From Treponema sp. UBA1747 (GTDB taxonomy: Bacteria > Spirochaetota > Spirochaetia > Treponematales > Treponemataceae), in the NCBI GenBank assembly GCA_002315375.1, contig DCHR01000039.1:1-64000 (forward strand): DNA of 64,000 nucleotides. The letters run 5' to 3'. Below the pieces are notes generated by a model. The model searched no databases. It was given only the letters and a program-made list of their open reading frames with translations, and was not told the origin of the DNA. The stretch's first letter is position 1. Each line of letters begins with the position of its first letter. Both the position numbers and the translations under genes were made by a program. Of the stretch, positions 8,117 through 16,166 are shown one piece after another.

Positions 8117-9361
8117 TTATTTCATATAATTCAAAAGTGTACTTGAATACATTTTTCCGGCCTGACTCAAAGTAGCCTGGTTTGCGTAATCAAGCATTTT
8201 CAAATCTGTAATTGCTTTTGTGTAATCAAGATCACCTTCACGGGAAATCTGCTGAGTTACATCGAGAGCAAGCTTTGAAGAACGCTGAACATTCATCTGG
8301 GCTCTTTCATATTCACTTCCGCTTTTTGCAAGACGGTTTACAAGAGAACCGATTCCCATATCAAGTGAACCAAGAACTCTGCCACCGATTGATTCATTGT
8401 CTCCTGCAAGAAGAGCATTTCTGAAGGCAATTACTGTATCGAACATTGAACCGCCGGCAACACGAACACCCTTTGCGAAATTGTATGGTGGTTTCTGTGA
8501 AGCATCATTTACAATTCCAAGTTCATTCATTGCAGATCCATTAACATCGCTAACCCACAACTGTCTTGCATCTGTTGTTGCGAGATTAAGACTGTTTGTT
8601 ACAGGGTCAATACTTGCCTTTACTGCAGCATTACTGTTATTGATTTTTGAAACAAGTGCATAGGCATTGTCACCGGCAGAAACTTTGATTTCCACTCCGT
8701 CAATGGAAATAACGCTGTCTCCTGAAGCCTGCCATGAAGAAACATCACGGGCTCCGTAAACCTGCTGGTTTTCTGCCCAGAAAGTTTTGTTTCCGGCATT
8801 ATCATTTGCCATGTATTTATGCTCGTCAATTTCAATCATGTTTACATCGATGTTACCGTTGTATTTTACGTTCTGAACAAGTGGAACACCTGAACCTTCA
8901 ACATTTCCCATTTCAATTTCAAAAGCAGTAGCCTTTGTGTTGGTTCCTGCAAAAAGTGCATTACCGTCAGAGCTTACCGCATTTGCATTCTGAACAAGCT
9001 GAGCCAGAAGTTCATCAACTTCAGTTGCCATATTTGAAAGGTCTTCTTTTGTATAGATTCCGTTGGCGCCAGTTACAGCCAGTTCACGAATTCTCTGCAT
9101 AATGTCCAGGGAATCCTGCATGTATCCTTCACGGAGAGCAAATTCGTCTGTTAAAGTTGCTGCATTTTTTTCAAACTGATTAACACGATTTTTGAAAGAT
9201 TCGTAACGAACAAGATGTCCGGCAGCAAGAGGATCATCGCGAAGGCGCTGGATTTTCTGCTGGCTTCCGATCTGGTTGTTTATTTTATTCATGCGGCCTT
9301 CCTGAAGTCTCAGGTTAGCCTGTGTATCGTTATTGTACATTTTTGAACTAATTCTCTGCAT
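8117..9361 (-). CDS. flgL: Flagellar hook-filament junction protein FlgL (HAP3)
   Basis: A 414-residue flagellin-superfamily protein that forms the junction with FlgK between hook and filament. The N-terminus MQRISSKMYNNDTQANLRLQ and the QRLRDDPLAAGHLVRYE segment are typical of FlgL. The C-terminal helix carries the flagellin-like DLDYTKAITDLKMLDYANQATLSQAGKM stretch. The middle (about 140-300) is the variable domain. It follows flgK with a 31-bp gap and precedes fliW, so the junction proteins and the CsrA-FliW pair probably share the flgN-driven transcript. Confidence 0.95.
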   Translation of the reverse strand: MQRISSKMYNNDTQANLRLQEGRMNKINNQIGSQQKIQRLRDDPLAAGHLVRYESFKNRVNQFEKNAATLTDEFALREGYMQDSLDIMQRIRELAVTGANGIYTKEDLSNMATEVDELLAQLVQNANAVSSDGNALFAGTNTKATAFEIEMGNVEGSGVPLVQNVKYNGNIDVNMIEIDEHKYMANDNAGNKTFWAENQQVYGARDVSSWQASGDSVISIDGVEIKVSAGDNAYALVSKINNSNAAVKASIDPVTNSLNLATTDARQLWVSDVNGSAMNELGIVNDASQKPPYNFAKGVRVAGGSMFDTVIAFRNALLAGDNESIGGRVLGSLDMGIGSLVNRLAKSGSEYERAQMNVQRSSKLALDVTQQISREGDLDYTKAITDLKMLDYANQATLSQAGKMYSSTLLNYMK

Positions 9362-9392
9362 TTTAAGCCTCCAGTTTATTCCTTAAATTATA

Positions 9393-11264
9393 TTAAACAC
9401 CCAGACGGTTGATGATTGTATCAACCAGGTTATCCCATACAGTTATGAATTTCGCAGCAGCAGCATAGCCGTGCTGGAACTTCATGATTTCTGCAAGTTC
9501 TTCATCAATATTTACACCGCTGATTGAATCACGGGTATTTCTAAGATCTTCCATAATTGAAGACTGGCTCAGGTGATTCATTTCAGCCTGTTCGCCTTTA
9601 AGACCAACATTTGTAACTGAATCAGCAAAGAAATCATCCAGAGTTCTTTCTGAACCAATCATTATTTTTGTATTTCTGATCGAAGCAATTTCAACTGCTG
9701 CACGACCGTCACCTGCATTTACATTTCCATTAGGATCAATGAAAGCAGCACCTACACTGAGAACATCATTTACAAGGGCCTTGTTTACTGCAACATAAGC
9801 CGAGGGATTTGCTACAGGGCTTACAGCGAACTGTCCACCAGCCAGTGCCTCAACTGCATCTGCCTGTGCAAAGTCATAGGCATTTTCTTCGCCGATTCCA
9901 TTAAGGATTCCTGAGTAACCTGCAAGGAAGAATCCTGAATCTTCAACATGGCGTATAACAAAATCAGGATTTTCCATAGCCTGTGAAGTAGTTGCTTTAA
10001 GTACCAGACGATTATTGCGGTCCAGATAAGCTTTTACTTCTGAAGTTGAATCGTTGATGCGGTTGATAACTGTTTCAACTGTATCTGTTGCGTGGTAAGC
10101 AATCTGAACATTTCCAGAAGCTCCGTTCAGAGTCATAACACCTTCAAGTCCAACCTGTTCTGTAAGTGTCAGAGCATTTGTTCCTGTGAAGCGGAAAATG
10201 TAAGAAGAATCAAGTTCTCCGTCACCGTTACGGTCGAAGTTACCGTTAGCGTTTTCTACGAAATCGTGCTGAACAAAGAAATCAAGTCCTGTTACTTTAT
10301 TTGCACCGCTTGCATTGCGGTGAACATCGTTTACCAGGTCGCTGAAGTTCATTGTCATTGTATTCAGAGACTGGATTTCATTGCGTACATCAACATCACG
10401 GAGTTCAATCAGAGCACCCAGCTTTCCGCCTTTGAAAGTTGCATCAAGGTCTGTATCTGCCCAAACAACTTTGTTAAGACCTGAATCATCCTGACGGGTT
10501 TCAAGAGCAAATTCACGGGCAATGTGTCCCTGAACCAGAATCTGACCGTCAACATGAATCATAAATTCATCAGGGTCTCTTGTATCACGGGTAATATTTA
10601 TAAGCTGCGAAAGTTTGTCTACAAGAAGGTCACGGCGGTCAAGAAGATCGTTAGGATTGTCTCCAAGGCCGCGACTTTCAACAATCTGGTCGTTTGTAGC
10701 AGCAATCTGACGTGCAAGGTCATTTACCTGACGAACTGTTGCTTCGATATCTGAATTAAGGATATTCTGGATTCCTTCCAGACTTTCCCATCTCTGGTTG
10801 ATTGAATCAGTAAGGGTCTGTCCCCTTGTTACAATTGCCTGGCGTGCAGCCTGGCTTTCAGGATTCATAGCCAGTTCCTGCCATCCTTCCCAGAATTTAT
10901 CCATATTCGAACGGATAGAGATGTCATATGGTTCGTTATAAATCTGTTCCAGCATTGTGTAATAATCAGATCTTGTTCCCCAGTAAGTTTCCTGGTTTGC
11001 CTGTGAAACAATGCGTGTATCAAGAAATTCATCACGAAGGCGTTCAACAGACTGTGCATCAACTCCCTGACCGATAAGTCCGGGACGTTCAGGACGGCTT
11101 AAATCAGGTTTGTAGAGAGGATCAAATTCCTTGATTTTTACTCTCTGACGAGAATACCCTTCTGTATTTGCGTTTGAAATATTGTGACCTGCAGTTGTGA
11201 TGGCATCTGTATTTGCCATGATGCTGCGTTTACCAAGTTCGATTCCAGAAAATGTTGATCCCAT
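9393..11264 (-). CDS. flgK: Flagellar hook-associated protein FlgK (HAP1)
   Basis: A 623-residue HAP1. The N-terminus has the rod/hook signature (ANTDAITTAGHNISNANTEG, then YSRQRV). The DNPNDLLDRRDLLVDKLSQL motif near residue 190-210 is diagnostic of FlgK. The C-terminus ends in the conserved SGVNIDEELAEIMKFQHGYAAAAKFITVWDNLVDTI helix, which packs in the axial core. It joins the hook to the filament with FlgL. It lies 15 bp after flgN. Confidence 0.97.
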   Translation of the reverse strand: MGSTFSGIELGKRSIMANTDAITTAGHNISNANTEGYSRQRVKIKEFDPLYKPDLSRPERPGLIGQGVDAQSVERLRDEFLDTRIVSQANQETYWGTRSDYYTMLEQIYNEPYDISIRSNMDKFWEGWQELAMNPESQAARQAIVTRGQTLTDSINQRWESLEGIQNILNSDIEATVRQVNDLARQIAATNDQIVESRGLGDNPNDLLDRRDLLVDKLSQLINITRDTRDPDEFMIHVDGQILVQGHIAREFALETRQDDSGLNKVVWADTDLDATFKGGKLGALIELRDVDVRNEIQSLNTMTMNFSDLVNDVHRNASGANKVTGLDFFVQHDFVENANGNFDRNGDGELDSSYIFRFTGTNALTLTEQVGLEGVMTLNGASGNVQIAYHATDTVETVINRINDSTSEVKAYLDRNNRLVLKATTSQAMENPDFVIRHVEDSGFFLAGYSGILNGIGEENAYDFAQADAVEALAGGQFAVSPVANPSAYVAVNKALVNDVLSVGAAFIDPNGNVNAGDGRAAVEIASIRNTKIMIGSERTLDDFFADSVTNVGLKGEQAEMNHLSQSSIMEDLRNTRDSISGVNIDEELAEIMKFQHGYAAAAKFITVWDNLVDTIINRLGV

Positions 11265-11279
11265 ATTATTCCACCTTCC

Positions 11280-11708
11280 TTAAAGATTTGCGCTGACAAG
11301 AACGCTTACCGGCTGCTTCTGAACAATCTGTCCATAGCGTGAATAAGTCTTGGCTGAAGCTTTATCAATAACCCCGTTTATAAAACCACGTGTTATAGCG
11401 ATGTAATCATTCAAAACCTTGTTTTCAATTTTTGACTGTGCAAGTTTTGTGCGGAGAAGAGAAAGTTTTTTGGAGAATTGTTTTACTTCGGCAGAGGTCA
11501 TTTCGTTCTGCAGGGCATCCCGTTCAGAATCAATGCGTGAAAAAGCATCTGAAGCTTCATTCATTTCATTAATCAAAGATGTAAGCTTTTCCCAGTTCTT
11601 TTCCAGAACGGCTGAGCGAAGTTTTTTCTGAATTTCTGAAATATTGGAAATAATTACTTCTTCATTTCCAAGGATGATTTCAAACTGACTGATCTGATCT
11701 GCTGTCAT
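11280..11708 (-). CDS. flgN: FlgN-like export chaperone
   Basis: A 142-residue, almost entirely helical protein with long charged coiled-coil stretches (residues 1-100). It sits directly upstream of flgK-flgL, the usual place of the FlgN chaperone that keeps FlgK and FlgL unfolded for type III export. No strong sequence motif exists in this family, so the call rests on size, helical character and position. A clear sigma-28-type promoter lies 33-59 bp upstream, making it the probable first gene of flgN-flgK-flgL-fliW-csrA. Confidence 0.75.
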   Translation of the reverse strand: MTADQISQFEIILGNEEVIISNISEIQKKLRSAVLEKNWEKLTSLINEMNEASDAFSRIDSERDALQNEMTSAEVKQFSKKLSLLRTKLAQSKIENKVLNDYIAITRGFINGVIDKASAKTYSRYGQIVQKQPVSVLVSANL

Positions 11709-11740
11709 TTAAATACTCCAATAGTAGTCTTCTATTACGA

Positions 11741-11767
11741 GTATCGGTGAGAAAAAAACTTAGTTTA
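11741..11767 (-). promoter_or_regulatory. Sigma-28 (FliA)-type promoter of flgN
   Basis: Minus strand: TAAA (11764-11767), 15 nt, ACCGATAC (11741-11748). This fits the flagellar consensus TAAA-N15-GCCGATAA and lies 33 bp from the flgN start. Confidence 0.7.
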
Positions 11768-11784
11768 GTATTTTTTTGATTTTT

Positions 11785-12312
11785 TTATGCCAGCTGGCTG
11801 TAAATCTGATCTGCAAGACCAAAACCTGCATTCTTCGTCATGGCTTCAGAATATTCATCCCAAAGCATGTCTTCATACATTCCGGTAGCAAAATCCGATT
11901 CCGTCGCTTTATTTATGGATTTTCTCATCTGTGAAAGCATCTGTTTCACAAAATAGTTTTCAAGTTCCTGAGCTTTCTGGTAAAGTTCACTGGTTTTATC
12001 GATTGTCTTTGTCTTTACATTAGGATTTGCCTGATTTGCGGCAGCACCAGTGGGCATTGCAGCTTTATCGCTTTCAGAAGTATAGATTCCTGCAAATCCA
12101 GTGGTATATTCCCCGTTCAATCGTCCTTTCTGTACGATCTGGGAAGATGACAAAGTAGAATTTTCAGAATTGAAGTTATTTTTTTCGTTTGAAGAACGCA
12201 GTTTATCAAGAAGTTCAGAAAATCTTGCTTTATCTGCATTCTGACTTGCTGCCTGAACTGCAGAAGCGCCCCCTGTAAGACCTGTATAAGTACTGATTGC
12301 TGAAACGTTCAT
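11785..12312 (-). CDS. Rod-binding protein, FlgJ N-domain type
   Basis: A 175-residue protein whose C-terminal 75 residues form the rod-binding domain (LENYFVKQMLSQMRKSI, then ATGMYEDMLWDEYSEAM and FGLADQIYSQL). This corresponds to the N-terminal half of FlgJ, which caps the growing rod. The muramidase half of enteric FlgJ is absent, as in many non-enteric bacteria, so the peptidoglycan hydrolase must be elsewhere. The first ~95 residues are low-complexity and Ser/Asn/Ala-rich. I use the ATG at 12310-12312 with GGAG 7-8 nt upstream rather than a TTG four codons earlier. It has its own sigma-28-type promoter. Confidence 0.88.
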   Translation of the reverse strand: MNVSAISTYTGLTGGASAVQAASQNADKARFSELLDKLRSSNEKNNFNSENSTLSSSQIVQKGRLNGEYTTGFAGIYTSESDKAAMPTGAAANQANPNVKTKTIDKTSELYQKAQELENYFVKQMLSQMRKSINKATESDFATGMYEDMLWDEYSEAMTKNAGFGLADQIYSQLA

Positions 12313-12352
12313 AAAACACTCCAAAAAAACTAAATAACTTCTATTATTTCAT

Positions 12353-12379
12353 TTATCGGTCTTTTATTATGAACGTTTA
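12353..12379 (-). promoter_or_regulatory. Sigma-28-type promoter of the rod-binding protein gene
   Basis: Minus strand: TAAA (12376-12379), 15 nt, ACCGATAA (12353-12360), 41 bp ahead of the ATG. It matches the FliA consensus at every key base except the first G of the -10. Confidence 0.72.
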
Positions 12380-12405
12380 GCAATAATTAATTCTGTTTTT
12401 TTGCA

Positions 12406-13248
12406 TTATGCAGCCACATAGATAGAAAAATCCTTCATATTCCGGTAAGCACGGCAGTGTGCCAGTGCCCTTCTTTCGATTGTCCTGACTGTTTCTTTTG
12501 AAACTCCAAGTTCATTTCCCAGACTAACATAAGACCGGACACCTTTTCTGTCATATCCGTTTCTTGCAATCAGAACATATCGTTCATCTTCCGGAAGGGA
12601 ATCAAGCATATCAGACAGATAATCATTAAGTTCTTCATACTCCGCCAGATCCGAAGGTTTAGCTGCAGAATAATCCGGAATTTTATCACCAAGAGTAAAG
12701 ATTTCTGTTGATGAATCGGTCAAAGGTTTATCAAGAGAATCGACAGTTCCTGAAATATTGATCAGATTCATGACATAAGATTCTTTCATCCCGAGTCTTT
12801 CGGCAACCTCTTCAATTCTGGCCTTTTCAGAAGACTTTTCCTCCGATTCTTCTATAATATTATAAATTCTTGAAAGATCTTCTTCACAATTCTGGGGAAG
12901 ACGGACAGTTCGTGCATATTTTCCTACTGCATCTGAAATTTCCTTGCGGATCCAGAAACAAGCATAGGTAATAAAACGGGTTCCTTTATTTTCCTGGTAT
13001 TTTTCAAAAGCATTTACAAGACCGATATTTCCATACCCGATAAGATCATCCAGAGAAAGACTGCCCGAAACCTTAAAGCCCTTAGCGATTTTGATTACAA
13101 AATGAAGAGCAGAAGAAATGATTTTATCCCTCGCTTTTTTATCCCCGTTTCTGGCTTTTGCAAAAAGTTCTTTTTCTTCTTCAGCAGAAAGGTAAACCAC
13201 ATCCTTCATGGATTTCAAATACATTTCATAAGCGCTTACATCTCTCAT
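12406..13248 (-). CDS. RpoD-like (group 2) sigma-70 factor
   Basis: A 280-residue sigma factor with regions 1.2 to 4.2 and no region 1.1. Region 1.2 starts at about residue 4 (SAYEMYLKSM...LSAEEEKELF). Region 2 includes LDDLIGYGNIGLVNAFEKY, the core-binding segment, and the -10-recognition stretch TRFITYACFWIRKEISDAV followed by VRLPQN. Region 4 ends with LGNELGVSKETVRTIERRAL. The sequence is closer to RpoD/RpoS than to FliA. It is therefore probably a secondary, stationary or stress-type factor, although it sits between flagellar genes. The ribosome-binding site AAGGAGAA is strong. Confidence 0.88.
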   Translation of the reverse strand: MRDVSAYEMYLKSMKDVVYLSAEEEKELFAKARNGDKKARDKIISSALHFVIKIAKGFKVSGSLSLDDLIGYGNIGLVNAFEKYQENKGTRFITYACFWIRKEISDAVGKYARTVRLPQNCEEDLSRIYNIIEESEEKSSEKARIEEVAERLGMKESYVMNLINISGTVDSLDKPLTDSSTEIFTLGDKIPDYSAAKPSDLAEYEELNDYLSDMLDSLPEDERYVLIARNGYDRKGVRSYVSLGNELGVSKETVRTIERRALAHCRAYRNMKDFSIYVAA

Positions 13249-13308
13249 ATCATTCTCCTTTTTATACCTTATTTTAGGAGGATGACTGTATCATTTAGTG
13301 ATACATAT

Positions 13309-13339
13309 AAAAAAAATCCTGCAGATTTTCTGCAGGATT
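13309..13339 (-). terminator. Intrinsic terminator after flgG
   Basis: Minus-strand perfect stem AATCCTGCAGA / TCTGCAGGATT with a TTT-type loop, followed by a T run. It lies about 45 bp beyond the flgG stop. Confidence 0.85.
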
Positions 13340-13382
13340 CTAAGATTTTACTGAATTATTTTACTTTAGAGTGTCAAAGGAC

Positions 13383-14177
13383 TTATCTCTTAAGGTTTAC
13401 GGCTGTAGAAAGCATTGAATCGCTTGTCTGTACTGTCTTAGAGTTGAATTCATAAGCACGCTGGGCTGTAATCATCTGAACCATTTCATTTACAACTGAA
13501 ACGTTAGACATTTCAAGGAATTTGTGGCGTGTCTGACCGAATCCTTCATATCCAGGACGCCCTGCAACAGGTGCCCCGGAAGCATTTGTAACTGTAAACA
13601 GGTTGTCACCTTCAGCCTGAAGACCTACAGCATTTGGAAAGCGGAAAAGTTCCATCTGTCCAACTTCTACAGGTTCAACTCCGCCATTTACCTTTACAGA
13701 AACGATACCGCCCTGTGAAATATTCAAAGTTGAAACATCATATCCTTCAGGAAGAATGATTTCAGGCATAACGCGAAGACCATTTGAAGTAACCAGCTGA
13801 CCGTTCATATCAACTTTGAAAGAACCGTCACGGGTGTAAGCATAGCTTCCGTCATACTGCTGAACACGGAAGAAACCTTCACCTACGATGGCTACATCTG
13901 TGTCTACACCTGTATTCTGAAGTGATCCCTGGTTCATAATGCGCTGTGTTGCAGCAACTTTTACACCGGCACCCTGCTGGATTCCGACTGGAGTTACTGT
14001 ATCTTCTGTTGCAGGTGTCCCTGCAAGCTTAAGGTTCTGATAAATAAGGTCTTCAAATTCAACACGCTGCTGTTTGTAACCTGTTGTATTAACGTTTGAA
14101 AGGTTGTTTGAAATTGCATCAATATTTGACTGCTGACCGTTCATACCGGTAGCTGCTGTCCATAAACTTCTTACCAT
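13383..14177 (-). CDS. flgG: Flagellar distal rod protein FlgG
   Basis: A 264-residue rod protein. The N-terminus MVRSLWTAATGMNGQQSNID with SNNLSNVNTTGYKQQRV is the FlgG/rod signature. The central AIVGEGFFRVQ and YTRDGSF motifs and the C-terminal ALEFNSK-like YEFNSKTVQTSDSMLSTAVNL match FlgG rather than the proximal rod proteins. It assembles into the distal rod of the periplasmic flagellum. It lies 10 bp after flgF and is terminated by the hairpin at 13309-13339. Confidence 0.95.
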   Translation of the reverse strand: MVRSLWTAATGMNGQQSNIDAISNNLSNVNTTGYKQQRVEFEDLIYQNLKLAGTPATEDTVTPVGIQQGAGVKVAATQRIMNQGSLQNTGVDTDVAIVGEGFFRVQQYDGSYAYTRDGSFKVDMNGQLVTSNGLRVMPEIILPEGYDVSTLNISQGGIVSVKVNGGVEPVEVGQMELFRFPNAVGLQAEGDNLFTVTNASGAPVAGRPGYEGFGQTRHKFLEMSNVSVVNEMVQMITAQRAYEFNSKTVQTSDSMLSTAVNLKR

Positions 14178-14187
14178 TTTCTATCTC

Positions 14188-14985
14188 CTACTTGTAAACC
14201 GCAACTTTACTCCAGAGAGTGTCCATCATGCTGTCTTCACTGGAAATTGACTTCTGGTTTGCTTCATAAGCACGGTTTACTTCAATCATCTGAACCATTT
14301 CATTTACTACGTTTACATTTGAAGTTTCTGTGTATCCCTGCATGAATGTTGGACGTTCAGATCCTTCTGCAATATGAGCAGGTCCCGAAATATCGTTGGC
14401 AGCATAGAAGCTGTTACCCATCTTTTTCAGATAACGTTCATTATCGAATCTTACAACCTGGAAGCGGTCAATTTCACGGTCTTCGGTTTCAGAAAAGATA
14501 ATTCCGTCTTCATTTACTTTAAATTTATCGTCTGTAACACGGATATATCCATTTTCCCCAAGAACAGGATATCCGTCTTTTGTTTCAAGGATTCCTTCTT
14601 TCCCAATAAAGAAGTTTCCGTTTCTTGTATAGCGTTCACCGTTTGGAGTCTCAATTACATAGAATCCTTTTCCGGCAAGTGCTGTATCTGTTTTAGTATT
14701 TGTCGATTTGAAAGAGCCCTGTGCAAAATCGATGAAATTTTCGTTTGTTTCTACACCAAGACCAAGTTTCCCGATAACCGGTGCAGCATCTGCTGAACCA
14801 AATGGAGTTTCATACTGACCGTCGAAACTTGTGCGACGGAGTAAAAGCTCACTGAAATTCTTGCTTACAGTAATATCCCGTTTATAACCGGCTGTATCCA
14901 CGTTTGCAAGATTGTTTGAAATAGCATCCAGGCGGTTCTGCTGAGCATTCATGCCGCTAGCCCCTGTGTACCATCCTCTGATCAT
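14188..14985 (-). CDS. flgF: Flagellar rod/hook-basal-body protein FlgF
   Basis: A 265-residue FlgG paralogue with the same N-terminal rod motif (SNNLANVDTAGYKRD) and the central ALAGKGFYVIETPNGERYTR segment. The C-terminal heptad region ends in YEANQKSISSEDSMMDTLW. Placed before flgG, it is the FlgF/FlhO-type proximal rod protein. Three nested inverted repeats and a sigma-28-like promoter precede it. FlgF and the spirochaete FlhO name the same position; which label is preferred is a matter of convention. Confidence 0.9.
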   Translation of the reverse strand: MIRGWYTGASGMNAQQNRLDAISNNLANVDTAGYKRDITVSKNFSELLLRRTSFDGQYETPFGSADAAPVIGKLGLGVETNENFIDFAQGSFKSTNTKTDTALAGKGFYVIETPNGERYTRNGNFFIGKEGILETKDGYPVLGENGYIRVTDDKFKVNEDGIIFSETEDREIDRFQVVRFDNERYLKKMGNSFYAANDISGPAHIAEGSERPTFMQGYTETSNVNVVNEMVQMIEVNRAYEANQKSISSEDSMMDTLWSKVAVYK

Positions 14986-15000
14986 AAATTACCACCCTAG

Positions 15001-15062
15001 TATATGAATCAGCACTCCCTACGGAAAACTTCCGTCCCAAATGGGAGTATCTTATTCATATA
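15001..15062 (-). promoter_or_regulatory. Nested inverted repeats in the flgF leader
   Basis: Three concentric inverted repeats: TATATGAAT 15001-15009 with ATTCATATA 15054-15062, ACTCCC 15014-15019 with GGGAGT 15043-15048, and ACGGAA 15021-15026 with TTCCGT 15030-15035. The outer arm touches the -10 of the flgF promoter; the two inner stems would form at the 5' end of the transcript. The RNA contains GGGACGGA and AGGGAG. It could be a stability element, a protein-binding site or a weak terminator for read-through. Confidence 0.6.
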
Positions 15063-15087
15063 ATCGGGAGAAAAATAGAAATGTTTA
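15061..15087 (-). promoter_or_regulatory. Sigma-28-like promoter of flgF-flgG
   Basis: Minus strand: TAAA (15084-15087), 15 nt, CCCGATTA (15061-15068). It differs from the FliA consensus at two -10 positions but keeps the spacing seen at the flgN and flgJ promoters. Confidence 0.55.
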
Positions 15088-15113
15088 GAGTTTATTTTCA
15101 TATATTATAGAAA

Positions 15114-16166
15114 TCAGCGCCCCAGTTCCTTTCCTCTAACGCCAAAAGATTCCTGGCGTTTACGGACGGTCTGGATAAGAACGTTGTCTTTTTCAAGTAA
15201 ATCGATCATATCCCAGTGGTAATCAAGGTCTTCCGGAGGGAAAAGTGGCGGCGGGTCCGGTTTCCGTTTGGAATTCTGAACCCGGACTATTTCCATCAGT
15301 TCTTCAAAGGATTTTTTATCCAGAAGCTGCTTAAGATACACATTATCTGACGCTGCTATGGTATTTTCTCTGTTATAGACTACCGGTTTTCCATCAAAAG
15401 CCTTTTCAGCAGGGTTTTTATCAAGATTTCTTACAATAATTCTGCGCCCCGGAACACAGGCATAAACATTTCCGGCAGACAAAAGATGTTTGTTTATATT
15501 GTATTCCGCATCTTCAATTCTGGTACTTTCAATTACGGCTTCAAGACTCGGATCATATTCCATATCCGATTTCCAGAAACGGATTCTGTATATTTCATCA
15601 GTATTTTCAGAATCTATATACCAGGAATAAAGATTTTCGGGTTCAACCTGGGGAGAAACCTTAATTCCCTCTGTCACTGCATTTTCCATCCAGAACTCAG
15701 GATTCAAATCGCTTTTCACCCAGAATTCCAGGTACATTTTCCCGTCTATTACGGATACAGGAACACGGTTTTTCTCGAATTTCCCGTAGGTAAGAATCAA
15801 TTCATAAGCTCCGGATTTATCAGGCTCTGTTTCTTCGCTTTCCCAAAGCTTTTCAGAATCCACAAGAACCTTCACAGGATCTTTTGTAGTGGCAGCATTA
15901 CGGTCTCTCTTGAAAGCCTTACTGTAGTCTTCATGTTCCACTACACGGTCCAGATACCATCCGTAATAATCTTTAAGAACGATTACAATCCGATCTTCGA
16001 ATTCATTTTCTGAATCTCTGGAAGGAACCCGTTCAAAAAACACATAACGGTCTTTTCCTTCCCAGATTCCTTCAATATTTTCAGGAATTTCACCTTTCAA
16101 AGGCATTAAAAATGAGAAAAAAGATAAAACGAGAAATAGATTTCTTTTTAGTCGTGAAAATTTCAT
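15114..16166 (-). CDS. Secreted protein of unknown function
   Basis: A 350-residue protein with a signal peptide (basic start, hydrophobic 9-22, PLKG-like cleavage region) and no later membrane segment, so it is probably periplasmic. The rest is rich in Glu, Asp, Tyr, Trp and Arg, with a GIWEGKDRYVFFE segment soon after the signal peptide that looks like the first strands of a lipocalin-like or beta-barrel domain. I do not recognise the family. It overlaps the glycosyltransferase stop by 4 nt, so the two are translationally coupled and probably expressed together. Confidence 0.75.
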   Translation of the reverse strand: MKFSRLKRNLFLVLSFFSFLMPLKGEIPENIEGIWEGKDRYVFFERVPSRDSENEFEDRIVIVLKDYYGWYLDRVVEHEDYSKAFKRDRNAATTKDPVKVLVDSEKLWESEETEPDKSGAYELILTYGKFEKNRVPVSVIDGKMYLEFWVKSDLNPEFWMENAVTEGIKVSPQVEPENLYSWYIDSENTDEIYRIRFWKSDMEYDPSLEAVIESTRIEDAEYNINKHLLSAGNVYACVPGRRIIVRNLDKNPAEKAFDGKPVVYNRENTIAASDNVYLKQLLDKKSFEELMEIVRVQNSKRKPDPPPLFPPEDLDYHWDMIDLLEKDNVLIQTVRKRQESFGVRGKELGR

